64,000 nucleotides of DNA from JAFGVL01 sp963662245. GTDB lineage: Bacteria; Bacteroidota; Bacteroidia; Bacteroidales; Paludibacteraceae. How positions within the stretch are numbered: position 1 is the stretch's first letter; the number at the start of each line of letters is the position of its first letter. Under the pieces are notes generated by a model that was given only the letters and a program-made list of their open reading frames with translations, was not told where the DNA came from and did no database searches. The DNA is taken from contig CAXXVQ010000002.1 of assembly GCA_963662245.2 (NCBI GenBank), positions 62,001 to 126,000 on the forward strand, in the 5' to 3' direction. The translations under genes were made by a program, and so were the position numbers. This document shows, piece after piece, positions 44,795-53,355 of this stretch.

Positions 44795-45334
44795 TTATAA
44801 AATTAGATTTAGTAACTGCTTAGACCTATCCTTGAGCCTATTAACTGGAATACCTGCATATATCCCCCAAGATTCTAAAGACTTATTTACTAAAGACATA
44901 GCTCCAACAACACTTCCTTCACCAATGACCAAATTAGGTAACACAACACAACCGGCACCTATTTGAGCGTACTTAGACAATAGAACATTACCTCCAATAA
45001 TATTAGTAAGCTCTTTATCAACCATAGGGCCTATTAAATAATTGCCGGAAAAATCATCAACAGCAGAATATATTGTGGTTCTTGCTGAAATTCCTGAATA
45101 ATCTTCTAGCTCAATCCCATAAGATCCATAAAGAGCAGAGTACGCAGAAATATGAATATTTGAGCCTAACTTTACATTGCCGGATATGATACAAAAATCA
45201 TCAATCCTAACATTATCTCCAATAGTCATCTGTTCCGTTCCATAAAACCTAGCAAACCGACTAATAAGAACATTCTTACCAATGCTAGCAAATCCTAAAA
45301 GCTTCAATTCATCTACAGAAAAAAACGAATTCAT
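44795..45334 (-). CDS. Hexapeptide-repeat acyltransferase
   Basis: A 179-residue beta-helix enzyme: IGKNVLISRFARFYGTEQMT, IGDNVRIDDFCIISGNVKLG, LSKYAQIGAGCVVLPNLVIG and VVGAMSLVNKSL. The end reads AGIPVNRLK in place of the usual GNPAK. It overlaps the VioA-like aminotransferase gene by 4 bases, so it may acylate the amino sugar made there, as VioB does, although it lacks VioB's N-terminal domain. Inferred from gene order. Confidence 0.88.
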   Translation of the reverse strand: MNSFFSVDELKLLGFASIGKNVLISRFARFYGTEQMTIGDNVRIDDFCIISGNVKLGSNIHISAYSALYGSYGIELEDYSGISARTTIYSAVDDFSGNYLIGPMVDKELTNIIGGNVLLSKYAQIGAGCVVLPNLVIGEGSVVGAMSLVNKSLESWGIYAGIPVNRLKDRSKQLLNLIL

Positions 45335-46437
45335 GATTTTATTATATTCACAATTGTTATTATATCTTCTTGCTCCAAATCAACATATATTGGCAAACAT
45401 AATACTGCTCTAGATACTTTTGCTGCAATTTCCAGATTTGAAAACGAAGCGGAACTCAAATTTTTATAGGGTTCAAATTCACTGATTAGAGGATAAAAAT
45501 ATCTTCTTGATAAAATTTCATTCTCTTTTAATTTATTATATATTTCGTCCCTAGAATAGCCATAAACAGCTTCATCAATCAATATTGGAAAATATGAATA
45601 TGTATGGGTTACATTCTCCATATCAGTTAAAAAACTAATCCCAGAAATATCTTTAAGTAGATCTCTGTATAAATCTGTAATTTCTTTTCGCTTTATAATA
45701 AGTCTATCAATATATTTCAATTGTAACAAACCGTAAGCAGCTTGTAATTCATTAAGCTTTGCATTAATACCGGGTTCTTCCACCACAGTTTCACCTCTAA
45801 AACCAAAATTCTTTAGATTATCAATATGATGTTTCATTTCTGGAGTATGGCAGATAATTGCGCCCCCTTCTATTGTACTAAATACCTTAGTAGCATGAAA
45901 ACTTAGTACTGACAAATCTCCATAATTGAGTATAGAAGTTCCATTCTTTTTTACTCCAAATGCATGGGCTGCATCATATATTACTTTTAAACCATGCTTA
46001 TCCGCAATTTTATATATCTCGTCAATCTGACATGGATTCCCATATACATGTACAGGCATTATAGCAGAAGTTTTTTCTGTTATTGCTGCTTCTATCTTTA
46101 TTGGGTCAAGATTCATATATTCAGGCTCTACATCAACAAATACAGGTGTAATTTTATTCCACCACAAAGCATGTGTTGTGGCTACAAAACTAAATGGAGT
46201 TGTAATCACTTCCCCGGTAATATTTAATGCTTGTAAAGCCGAAATTAGAGCCAATGTGCCATTTGAGAATAATGAAATATACTTCACCCCCAAATATTTT
46301 GCAAGCTCTTCTTCTAAACGCTGATGTAAAGGTCCATTATTTGTCAACCACTTATTCTCCCATATCTGTTCAAGATAAGGAATAAACTCCTCTAATGGAG
46401 GCATAAACGGCTGAGTTACAGTAATAATCTTAGTCAT
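45331..46437 (-). CDS. VioA-like dTDP-4-keto-6-deoxyglucose aminotransferase
   Basis: The 368-residue PLP enzyme opens TVTQPFMPPLEEFIPYL (6-22), and NKWLTNNGPLHQRLEEELA (28-46) is close to VioA-type proteins. PLP features: FSNGTLALISAL (57-68), VIYDAAHAFGV (152-162, Asp155) and LSFHATKVFSTIEGGA (Lys184). VioA transfers an amino group to dTDP-4-keto-6-deoxyglucose to give dTDP-Qui4N. RmlA and RmlB, needed for the donor, are not in the window. Coupled by 4-base overlaps with the acyltransferase and with the upstream GT2. Confidence 0.86.
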   Translation of the reverse strand: MTKIITVTQPFMPPLEEFIPYLEQIWENKWLTNNGPLHQRLEEELAKYLGVKYISLFSNGTLALISALQALNITGEVITTPFSFVATTHALWWNKITPVFVDVEPEYMNLDPIKIEAAITEKTSAIMPVHVYGNPCQIDEIYKIADKHGLKVIYDAAHAFGVKKNGTSILNYGDLSVLSFHATKVFSTIEGGAIICHTPEMKHHIDNLKNFGFRGETVVEEPGINAKLNELQAAYGLLQLKYIDRLIIKRKEITDLYRDLLKDISGISFLTDMENVTHTYSYFPILIDEAVYGYSRDEIYNKLKENEILSRRYFYPLISEFEPYKNLSSASFSNLEIAAKVSRAVLCLPIYVDLEQEDIITIVNIIKS

Positions 46438-47288
46438 TTTATTATAAAGCTATTACGCTTCTCATATTTAAATAATAATCTTTCCGTAAACCAAAAAAAT
46501 TTTGATACTATCTTGTATCGTTGTATTCTCTCTATTTGCCTAATATAAAATGAATATTTTTCATAGTCAAACAGAACATTCTTTGGTAGCAAAAAATCAA
46601 GTACTTCAGTTCTTTCTTGTTTATCAAGAATAGTGTTTACTGTACTTATCCCATTCATATCAAATATACTTACATCAATATCAACATAAACCGGAACTGT
46701 TTGTCCAAAAACAATTGATTGTAAATACCATTTCCAATCGGAAACAATCTTTAAAGACTCATCATACAATCCATATTTATCAAACAAACTTAATCTAATA
46801 TAAGCTGAAGAATGATTCAATGTTCCTGTATAAAAATCTAACATTGTGGGTTGTCTTCCGGCAAAACCCTTATCTCTCAATAATCCTTTTGGCATCTGTT
46901 TTAACATATTGCCATATAATATATCCGGAAAATTTAAAGCTGAAAGCTGAGAAAGCATATTTTCAACAACACTATTTGAAACCAAACAATCCCCAGAATT
47001 CACAAACTGCAAATATTCCCCTTTTGCCATTCGAATTCCTTTATTCATGGCATGATATATCCCATTATCCGGCTCACTTATGCAAGTTACTTTTATCCCT
47101 TTTAATTCAGTTGTTCCGTTTATAACTAATTGTTTATCTCTAATCACTTGACAAGAAGTGTCAGTGCTTCCTCCATCCACAATAATGTATTCAAACTCTT
47201 TTGAAGATTGAGTCAATACACTATGTATAGTTTTTTCTAAACCAGAAGTATTATTGTAATTGATTGTAATTATTGAAAGCGTGACCAT
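46434..47288 (-). CDS. Glycosyltransferase family 2 (WcaA-like)
   Basis: A 284-residue GT-A enzyme: LSIITINYNNTSGLEKTIHS, VDGGSTDTS (37-45), ISEPDNGIYHAMNKGIRMAK (70-89) and QFVNSGDCL (94-102). SDWKWYLQS follows. It is a paralogue of the genes at 61435 and 63116 (same SEPDxGIYxAMNKG and SDWxxxL signatures). It overlaps the aminotransferase by 4 bases and ends the block that contains the EamA pair. Confidence 0.92.
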   Translation of the reverse strand: MVTLSIITINYNNTSGLEKTIHSVLTQSSKEFEYIIVDGGSTDTSCQVIRDKQLVINGTTELKGIKVTCISEPDNGIYHAMNKGIRMAKGEYLQFVNSGDCLVSNSVVENMLSQLSALNFPDILYGNMLKQMPKGLLRDKGFAGRQPTMLDFYTGTLNHSSAYIRLSLFDKYGLYDESLKIVSDWKWYLQSIVFGQTVPVYVDIDVSIFDMNGISTVNTILDKQERTEVLDFLLPKNVLFDYEKYSFYIRQIERIQRYKIVSKFFWFTERLLFKYEKRNSFIIK

Positions 47289-47291
47289 AGG

Positions 47292-47630
47292 TTATAAATA
47301 AAAAACAAAAATTCCGCTTAGTATCAATACTATTGCAGCGTATTGCTTAGCAACTAATCTTTCATTTAAAAAAAGTATTGATAAAATTGGAACAAAAATA
47401 AATCCTAATGACTCAATAACCGGTACTTCTTTAACATTAACTCCGTTATTTAATGCATACAAATTAAGAAACACCGAAAAAAACATTAATAAATAACCAA
47501 TCAGAACCTGTATATTAAAATACTCATATACAAAACTTGAATACTTCTTTTCAGCAGATTTCTTCAAAAAAATTTGTGATATAGATGCAATCAATACACC
47601 TATAAGAATTACAAATGAATATTGACTCAT
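47292..47630 (-). CDS. Small EamA-type membrane protein, ArnE/ArnF-like subunit B
   Basis: 112 residues, four helices. Features: VILIGVLIASISQIFLKKSA (7-26), a loop rich in Tyr, and PVIESLGFIFVPILSILFLN (70-89) then ERLVAKQYAAIVLILSGIFV, matching the small EamA/SMR-like fold of ArnE and ArnF. A longer reading from 47741 is possible but overlaps the previous gene by 115 bases. ATG 47630 gives the neat ATGA overlap with that gene, so I choose it. Probable role: half of a lipid-linked sugar flippase. Confidence 0.8.
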   Translation of the reverse strand: MSQYSFVILIGVLIASISQIFLKKSAEKKYSSFVYEYFNIQVLIGYLLMFFSVFLNLYALNNGVNVKEVPVIESLGFIFVPILSILFLNERLVAKQYAAIVLILSGIFVFYL

Positions 47631-47950
47631 GAAAACATTAAAACTATTCCGGAAATAATAATTAAACAACCAAGAATATTTGTCAAACTTATCGTCTCTC
47701 CAAAAAACAGCATAGATAAAAGAACCGTAAAGATAATACAACTTGATTTAAAAACATATGCAGTAACTAGTGTGACTCTTTTAAGAATTTGTTGCCAAAA
47801 TATTGCATACAAGAAAAAAAGGAATAGAATAAAACAATAACCTAAAATCCATTCTACACCCATCTGAGGATATGAAGATATAACCTTCATTATTACAGTT
47901 ATAATGGAATATAATAAACTCAATAACAATAAAATAAGCCATTTCAGCAT
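47627..47950 (-). CDS. Small EamA-type membrane protein, ArnE/ArnF-like subunit A
   Basis: 107 residues with four predicted helices (1-20, 35-55, 62-82, 90-107). The second half reads AYVFKSSCIIFTVLLSMLFF then GETISLTNILGCLIIISGIV, with the FxGE motif of EamA domains. With the overlapping partner downstream it forms a pair of half-size proteins as ArnE/ArnF do in the aminoarabinose pathway. It overlaps the WecE-like gene by 7 bases. Flippase role is inferred. Confidence 0.78.
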   Translation of the reverse strand: MLKWLILLLLSLLYSIITVIMKVISSYPQMGVEWILGYCFILFLFFLYAIFWQQILKRVTLVTAYVFKSSCIIFTVLLSMLFFGETISLTNILGCLIIISGIVLMFS

Positions 47951-49119
47951 TTCAGACCCCTATCGTCATTAAAATAAGACAAAATTGCTGTGCAAATTCC
48001 TTTAACCTGTTGCTCCTCTAATTCATAATACAATGGAAGTCGAACTAGTCTATCTGCAAAAGAATCACAATTTGGCAGTTCTCTGCCATCATGTTTACTA
48101 TTATAAAAAGGAGAGCTATGTAAACTTAGATAATGAAAAACAGCCAGAATTTCTCTTTCTCTCAAATAGGAAATCAACTTAGATCTCTCATCTAGGTTAT
48201 TACATACTAAATAAAACATATGTGCATTATTCGTAGCAAAATCATCAATCTTCGGTAGTTTAACAGAGAAGCTCACCTCTAACTCTTTTAAATTTTCAAA
48301 ATACAAATTCCACAAAAAAGTTCTTTTGTATTGAATATCTTCTAAGTTTTCTATTTGTGCCCATAAATATGCTGCGGTTATCTCAGAAGGAAGAAATGAA
48401 CTTCCAGTATCTACCCAACCATATTTATTTACTTCTCCTCTAAAAAACTCTGCACGATTTGTCCCCTTTTCCCATATAATCTCAGCACGACGAATAAATT
48501 GTTCATCATTAATTGCCAACATACCTCCTTCACCTGAAATAATATTCTTTGTTTCATGAAATGAGAAACAACCCAAATGACCAATAGAACCCAAGGCTTT
48601 AGAATTATTTCCAACTCCATTAGAGGATTTAGGATTAAAATATGAATCTATAGCCTGCGCAGCATCTTCCACTACAAATAATTTGTATTTCTCAGCTAAT
48701 GACATTATCTTATCCATTTCGCAAGCTACTCCGGCATAATGAACTGGCACAATTACTTTTGTACGAGGAGTAATTAAAGCCTCCAATTCTTCTACATCTA
48801 AGTTCGGACTATCAGTACTGCTATCTGCAAAAACAATTTTTGCTCCTTGTCTGGCAAACGCTAATGCTGTTGAAACAAAAGTGTAACTCGGTACAATTAC
48901 TTCATCACCCTCTTTAATGTCACATAAAATTGCTGCCATTTCAAGTGCATCAGTACATGAAGTCGTCAACAAACATTTTTTAAATTTATATTTTTCTTCA
49001 AAAAAGTTTTGACATTTTTGGGTAAAACTTCCATTCCCGGATATCTTTCCAGACTTAACTGCGTCTAGAATATATTCTGTTTCTTTACCAGAAAAATATG
49101 GCTTATTAAAATGAATCAT
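47944..49119 (-). CDS. rffA: dTDP-4-amino-4,6-dideoxygalactose transaminase (WecE/RffA)
   Basis: The 391-residue PLP enzyme follows E. coli WecE closely. Landmarks: SGNGSFTQKCQNFFEEKY (27-44), GDEVIVPSYTFVSTALAFA (71-89), VPVHYAGVACEMDKIMSLAE (124-143), VEDAAQAIDSYF (150-161, Asp152), CFSFHETKNIISGEGGM (Lys191) and EKGTNRAEFFRGEVNKYGW. It makes dTDP-Fuc4N from dTDP-4-keto-6-deoxyglucose. A short insertion (FNPKSSNGVGNN, about 161-172) distinguishes it. It is flanked by an ArnC-like transferase and the EamA pair. Confidence 0.92.
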   Translation of the reverse strand: MIHFNKPYFSGKETEYILDAVKSGKISGNGSFTQKCQNFFEEKYKFKKCLLTTSCTDALEMAAILCDIKEGDEVIVPSYTFVSTALAFARQGAKIVFADSSTDSPNLDVEELEALITPRTKVIVPVHYAGVACEMDKIMSLAEKYKLFVVEDAAQAIDSYFNPKSSNGVGNNSKALGSIGHLGCFSFHETKNIISGEGGMLAINDEQFIRRAEIIWEKGTNRAEFFRGEVNKYGWVDTGSSFLPSEITAAYLWAQIENLEDIQYKRTFLWNLYFENLKELEVSFSVKLPKIDDFATNNAHMFYLVCNNLDERSKLISYLREREILAVFHYLSLHSSPFYNSKHDGRELPNCDSFADRLVRLPLYYELEEQQVKGICTAILSYFNDDRGLKC

Positions 49120-50062
49120 TAGAATATTCTTTACCCATTATTTTTTTTTCAACAACAAACTGAGGTCTATTACTCACATCTAAATACATTCTACCAATAT
49201 ATTCACCTATTAAACCTAAAGACATTAAGATTAACCCTCCAATAAGTAAAAATAATACAACCAAAGTTGTCCAACCTTCTACAATATAATTTTCAAAATA
49301 ATACTGATATATGTAATATGGGATTAATAGAAATCCAAAAACTGCAGATATTAAACCAACAATACTAGCAATTCGAAGTGGTTTGACTGAGAACCCTGTT
49401 GCTAGCCTAAGAAAAATATTTATAGATTTAAGTAAATCATAATTACTACTTCCACTAAATCTATCATGATGTTCTATATCAACCTGAGTTACATTATTTG
49501 TAACACTAAAAATCAAACCTTGAATATAAGGATGTGCTCCTTTATATTTAATAATCTCCTTAACAACCTCATAAGTCAACATTTCAAAGGGAGAAAGATA
49601 AATCCCTTTGGGCTTATTTATAAGAATTTCAGCAAGTTTTCCATTTAGCCAGCTACCTAGATTCTTCCATAAAGCTTGCTTCTTAGTTTGAAAATTCGCA
49701 AAACAAACATGGTATCCTTTTTTACACTGTTCATATAATTTCAGTATGTCCTTAGGTTCATGCTGTAAATCATCATCCATAATAACAATGTATTTCCCCG
49801 ACACATAATTAAGTCCAGCTATTATTGCATTATCTTGACCTGAGTTTTTCATCAATGACAATGCTTTAATAAAATTATACTTTTCACAAAGCTCTTCAAT
49901 TACTTGCCAACTTCTATCTGGGCTACAATCATTTATTAGAACTAACTCAAAAGATATATTTACTAAAGATTGATCTAATCTTTTTACTAATTCTGAAAGA
50001 TTATCTTCACTCCTATATACAGGAATGACAATACTAATTTCAGGAACACATAATGTATTCAT
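49106..50062 (-). CDS. Polyprenyl-phosphate glycosyltransferase (ArnC/GtrB-like)
   Basis: The 318-residue protein has a GT-A domain with ISIVIPVYRSEDNLSELVKR (9-28), NDCSPDRS (44-51), MKNSGQDNAIIAGL (71-84) and the metal site IMDDDLQHEPKDI (94-106). Two C-terminal helices (about 230-255 and 265-288) end in GLIGEYIGRMYLDV. This is the DPM1/GtrB/ArnC class that moves a sugar from a nucleotide to undecaprenyl phosphate on the inner face of the membrane. Its place beside WecE and the EamA pair suggests a 4-amino-4,6-dideoxyhexose donor (inferred). Confidence 0.9.
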   Translation of the reverse strand: MNTLCVPEISIVIPVYRSEDNLSELVKRLDQSLVNISFELVLINDCSPDRSWQVIEELCEKYNFIKALSLMKNSGQDNAIIAGLNYVSGKYIVIMDDDLQHEPKDILKLYEQCKKGYHVCFANFQTKKQALWKNLGSWLNGKLAEILINKPKGIYLSPFEMLTYEVVKEIIKYKGAHPYIQGLIFSVTNNVTQVDIEHHDRFSGSSNYDLLKSINIFLRLATGFSVKPLRIASIVGLISAVFGFLLIPYYIYQYYFENYIVEGWTTLVVLFLLIGGLILMSLGLIGEYIGRMYLDVSNRPQFVVEKKIMGKEYSNDSF

Positions 50063-50065
50063 AAT

Positions 50066-50665
50066 TTATTTTGTAAAATTTATTTCAACAACTATGTCTC
50101 TTTTCTTATATACAACTTGATAACTAAAGCTAAATATTAATTTATATTTTTCAAGCATATTAATAAACGATGGTTCTGTAAAACGGAATTTTTCATCTCC
50201 GTTTCCAGCATTAGCTGATACCCTAGCAATTCTGCCCAATAATCCAGATTGAGACGAAAGATTCTTTATTGGTTCTGAAATAATAAATCTATTAGTACAT
50301 GATGAAACCAGATTAAATAAGCTATCTATCTTATCATGGAAATGATATAATGAACCTTGCATAATGAGCACTTCACATTGTGGTATCGACTGTAGATTCA
50401 TAACATCCTCTTTTTGGGCATTAAAGCCCAATTTTAAAGCATGGTCAACAAACGATTTATTTAAATCATATCCAACCCAATTAATATTATTTTCTTTACA
50501 ATACTTAGCAATATAAATATCTCCAAAGCATAACTCTATAACATTTGAACTTTTACCCAATAATTTTGTAATTTCTGAGAATCTATGTTTATAACCCCCT
50601 GAATACAAAACATTCAAAATAAATCTATATAGATAAATATTCTTGTATACAATACTCTTATTCAT
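50066..50665 (-). CDS. SAM-dependent methyltransferase-like protein
   Basis: A 199-residue class I methyltransferase-like protein. Motif I reads VIELCFGDIYIAKY (42-55), where the glycine-rich loop is degenerate, and GYDLNKSFVDHAL (65-77) gives the acidic residue that binds SAM ribose. IMQGSLYHFHD follows as motif III. Substrate unknown, perhaps a sugar in this locus. Weak motif I means it could also be a non-catalytic relative. Confidence 0.72.
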   Translation of the reverse strand: MNKSIVYKNIYLYRFILNVLYSGGYKHRFSEITKLLGKSSNVIELCFGDIYIAKYCKENNINWVGYDLNKSFVDHALKLGFNAQKEDVMNLQSIPQCEVLIMQGSLYHFHDKIDSLFNLVSSCTNRFIISEPIKNLSSQSGLLGRIARVSANAGNGDEKFRFTEPSFINMLEKYKLIFSFSYQVVYKKRDIVVEINFTK

Positions 50666-50712
50666 TACTTATAAAATTTACACTTTTATTTATCGGTGTT
50701 AACACATGAAAA

Positions 50713-52188
50713 CTATTTATTATTATCAACAATTATATTATAATTCAATTTGAAATACTTTTTTTGATGCAAAGATACTCCAATAGAGTCCGAAGAAATC
50801 TCAGATGAGTAGTATAACAATGGTTTCTGATTATTCTTTTTACCAATCTCATTCAAAAACATATACTTTGCGTCTAAAATTTCAGGTTTATATAATGGTT
50901 TTAGTTTAACTAATTTAGTATTACCCTCTTTATTAAGCTTCAGTAGTAATTCATTCCTTTCGTCCACACTTCTTGAATATTTTTCAGCAACCGGAATATC
51001 ATTAACTAAATTACATAACATTACAACTATGAGTCCTAATATAAAAACAGTAGATATTCTTGAAAGAAGGGTAACATATTTTTCCTTCAAATAAAAATAA
51101 CCAATCAAAAAACCATTAACAGAAAAAAATAGAATAGTAAAAAAAACAGGATGAGTATATGTTCTTTGTAAACCAAATCCACTCATCAAATACACATTTT
51201 GAAATACACTAAAAAAGATTATTAATGCATATAAAACAACTGAAATAATTAAATACTTAAAATAACTATTTAAACAAAAATATTTTTTACTATTTATACC
51301 TATTATTGCAAATAATAAAATAAAAACAGCATAGTATGGTACATAAAATGAAATAAAATAAAAATAAACCCCTACTGCTTTTAACATAAAAATCAGGTAC
51401 TGACTTATAGACGAAGGATGAACAAACTCAGCACCCATATCCATTCGCAAATAGTTACCGGGAGCGAGAAGAACAATTATAAATGAAAAAGAGATAATAG
51501 TTAATGAAATAATAAGATTTCTAGTTTTGATCTCAGATAAAAATGTTGACACACTACCTTTTGTAGTGTTAAAATAAAACACAAGACATAAAAACAAAAT
51601 AACAATTGCTGTTGGAGTAAACACTTCTAATCCACCACCAACAATAATAGAATAAATAGCTATTAACAATGTATTATGTTTACCTCGACTAAAAAACAAT
51701 TCATTTATTAAACACAAAAATACAATTGGCACTAATAAATAACTCATTGCACACAACCAATACATTATTGGAAAATCAATATTTGTCAAACAAAAAATAT
51801 TAAAAAACAAGATTGAAATATTTATTACCAATAATTTTGAAACATGTCTAAATAAATTAACAGACACTAGATTAAGTAAGAAAACGCCAAGTAACCAATT
51901 TAGAATAGGCAGAAAAGTATAACTTCCTGTCCATAATATAACTTTAGTATATAACCATATATATGCATAAGCTATAAAACGGCCTGATAAACCAAAATAT
52001 ACATCTATAAAATATTGGATACTGCCTTTATCTCTAATAACCCATAAAAAACTATAATCATCAAAATGTAATCTATTATAAAACGATAGTAATAAATAGT
52101 ATGTAAAAAACATTACATTTAAAACAATAAGCAAAATCATTAAAATATTGCTTTCACTTTTCAAGTATCTTTTAATTGACTGAAACAT
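50713..52188 (-). CDS. GT-C-like membrane protein (DUF6056/GtrII-like)
   Basis: A 491-residue protein with about 11 hydrophobic helices. The first loop carries LHFDDYSFLWVIRDKG (near 40), with the adjacent acidic pair of GT-C enzymes, then YFGLSGRFIAYAYIWLYTKV and a VLLAPGNYLRMDMG motif of DUF6056-type proteins. The roughly 75-residue C-terminus is soluble and probably periplasmic. It would attach a lipid-linked sugar to a polymer on the outer face, which completes the parts list of a Gtr-like module (inferred). Polymerase is an alternative. Confidence 0.75.
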   Translation of the reverse strand: MFQSIKRYLKSESNILMILLIVLNVMFFTYYLLLSFYNRLHFDDYSFLWVIRDKGSIQYFIDVYFGLSGRFIAYAYIWLYTKVILWTGSYTFLPILNWLLGVFLLNLVSVNLFRHVSKLLVINISILFFNIFCLTNIDFPIMYWLCAMSYLLVPIVFLCLINELFFSRGKHNTLLIAIYSIIVGGGLEVFTPTAIVILFLCLVFYFNTTKGSVSTFLSEIKTRNLIISLTIISFSFIIVLLAPGNYLRMDMGAEFVHPSSISQYLIFMLKAVGVYFYFISFYVPYYAVFILLFAIIGINSKKYFCLNSYFKYLIISVVLYALIIFFSVFQNVYLMSGFGLQRTYTHPVFFTILFFSVNGFLIGYFYLKEKYVTLLSRISTVFILGLIVVMLCNLVNDIPVAEKYSRSVDERNELLLKLNKEGNTKLVKLKPLYKPEILDAKYMFLNEIGKKNNQKPLLYYSSEISSDSIGVSLHQKKYFKLNYNIIVDNNK

Positions 52189-52215
52189 ATAACAATCTAA
52201 GAATTAAATCCAACT

Positions 52216-53355
52216 TTATTCATTAAAAAGCATAACAAACTGTTTTGCATGCTCAAATATTTTCTCATAATAATCTTGAGAAATAACATCAATTTTCGTC
52301 ATAGATATTTTCTCTACTAAATCAGATTCATTATAAGGATTAAAGAATACTGTATTTTTATTCAACTGCTCTCTATGTACGGCTAAATCTGAAGCAAAAA
52401 TAAATTTATTAAGAGCTTTTGCATCTTCAATAACTGTACTCCAACCCTCAAATAGAGATGGTTGAATTATTGCTTTTGCATTTTTCATTATTAATAATTG
52501 CTCTTTTCTATCTAAAAAACCTAAGAACTTCACATTACCTTCTAGGTCTAGGTCTTTAACCTTTTGCTTAAGATCTATAACATAGCTTGGATTTCGATGA
52601 TCCCATTCCTTGCCAGAAAACAACAAAACTACATTATGATCTTTTTGTTTTAGTTTATAAAAAACATCGATAAGAAGACCATGATTTTTATGTGCCCAAT
52701 ACTGATTTGGAGCATAGAAATACTCATTTTCTATACTATACTTTTCTTTAATTCTATTAAAATCTATGTCTTCAATGCTTGGGTGAGTTACACTAAAAGG
52801 GATAACATGAATCTTAGCTTCAGAATCTGGATAATATTTTTCAAAATCATTTTTCGCATCAATACTACTCAACACAATTCTTTGTGACAAATATGCTTTA
52901 GATATATTTCGCTGTCTTACCTCAACTAGAGATTCAGGAGTAAAGAAATGTGGTAAATAAAAATCCTGAAAATCAGGAATCCAATCAACAATCTTATTTT
53001 TATTAATATCATTTAGATATGGATGTGATGCGGAAATTGGAAAAAGTAAATCAAACTTATCTTCTAATTTAGGTTCTATCCATTTCTTCTTAAAAACCCT
53101 AAGGGAAATGGCATTTATTGCCTTTTGATAAAGGTTATTCGCATATCTATTCTTTTCATACGATAAATATGGATAATGAGTCTCATTCTTTATATACTCA
53201 TAATCAGAATAATCTCTGCCTATAATTGTTATAAAAGGCTTCTGATTATCTTCAAGCACATTTAATGCATGAACTAAATTCAGAATATAATAAGTACCTC
53301 CAATCCACTTTTCATTATATGAAAAGAATAAACCTAGTTGTTTTCTTTTAGCCAT
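52216..53355 (-). CDS. Glycosyltransferase family 4
   Basis: A 379-residue GT-B enzyme with EKWIGGTYYILNLVHALNVL (15-34), FYAPNQYWAHKNHGLLIDVF in the nucleotide-binding lobe, and VKFLGFLDRKEQLLIMKNAK then PSLFEGWSTVIEDAKALNKF with the EX7E motif near 300. The start codon is inside the 3' end of the SDR gene (22-base overlap), so it is coupled. Donor unknown. Confidence 0.9.
   Translation of the reverse strand: MAKRKQLGLFFSYNEKWIGGTYYILNLVHALNVLEDNQKPFITIIGRDYSDYEYIKNETHYPYLSYEKNRYANNLYQKAINAISLRVFKKKWIEPKLEDKFDLLFPISASHPYLNDINKNKIVDWIPDFQDFYLPHFFTPESLVEVRQRNISKAYLSQRIVLSSIDAKNDFEKYYPDSEAKIHVIPFSVTHPSIEDIDFNRIKEKYSIENEYFYAPNQYWAHKNHGLLIDVFYKLKQKDHNVVLLFSGKEWDHRNPSYVIDLKQKVKDLDLEGNVKFLGFLDRKEQLLIMKNAKAIIQPSLFEGWSTVIEDAKALNKFIFASDLAVHREQLNKNTVFFNPYNESDLVEKISMTKIDVISQDYYEKIFEHAKQFVMLFNE

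Noticed and set aside
47631..47741. Upstream extension of the second EamA gene
   Set aside because: It would overlap the first EamA gene by 115 bases. The internal ATG 47630 starts the conserved region and gives an ATGA overlap.
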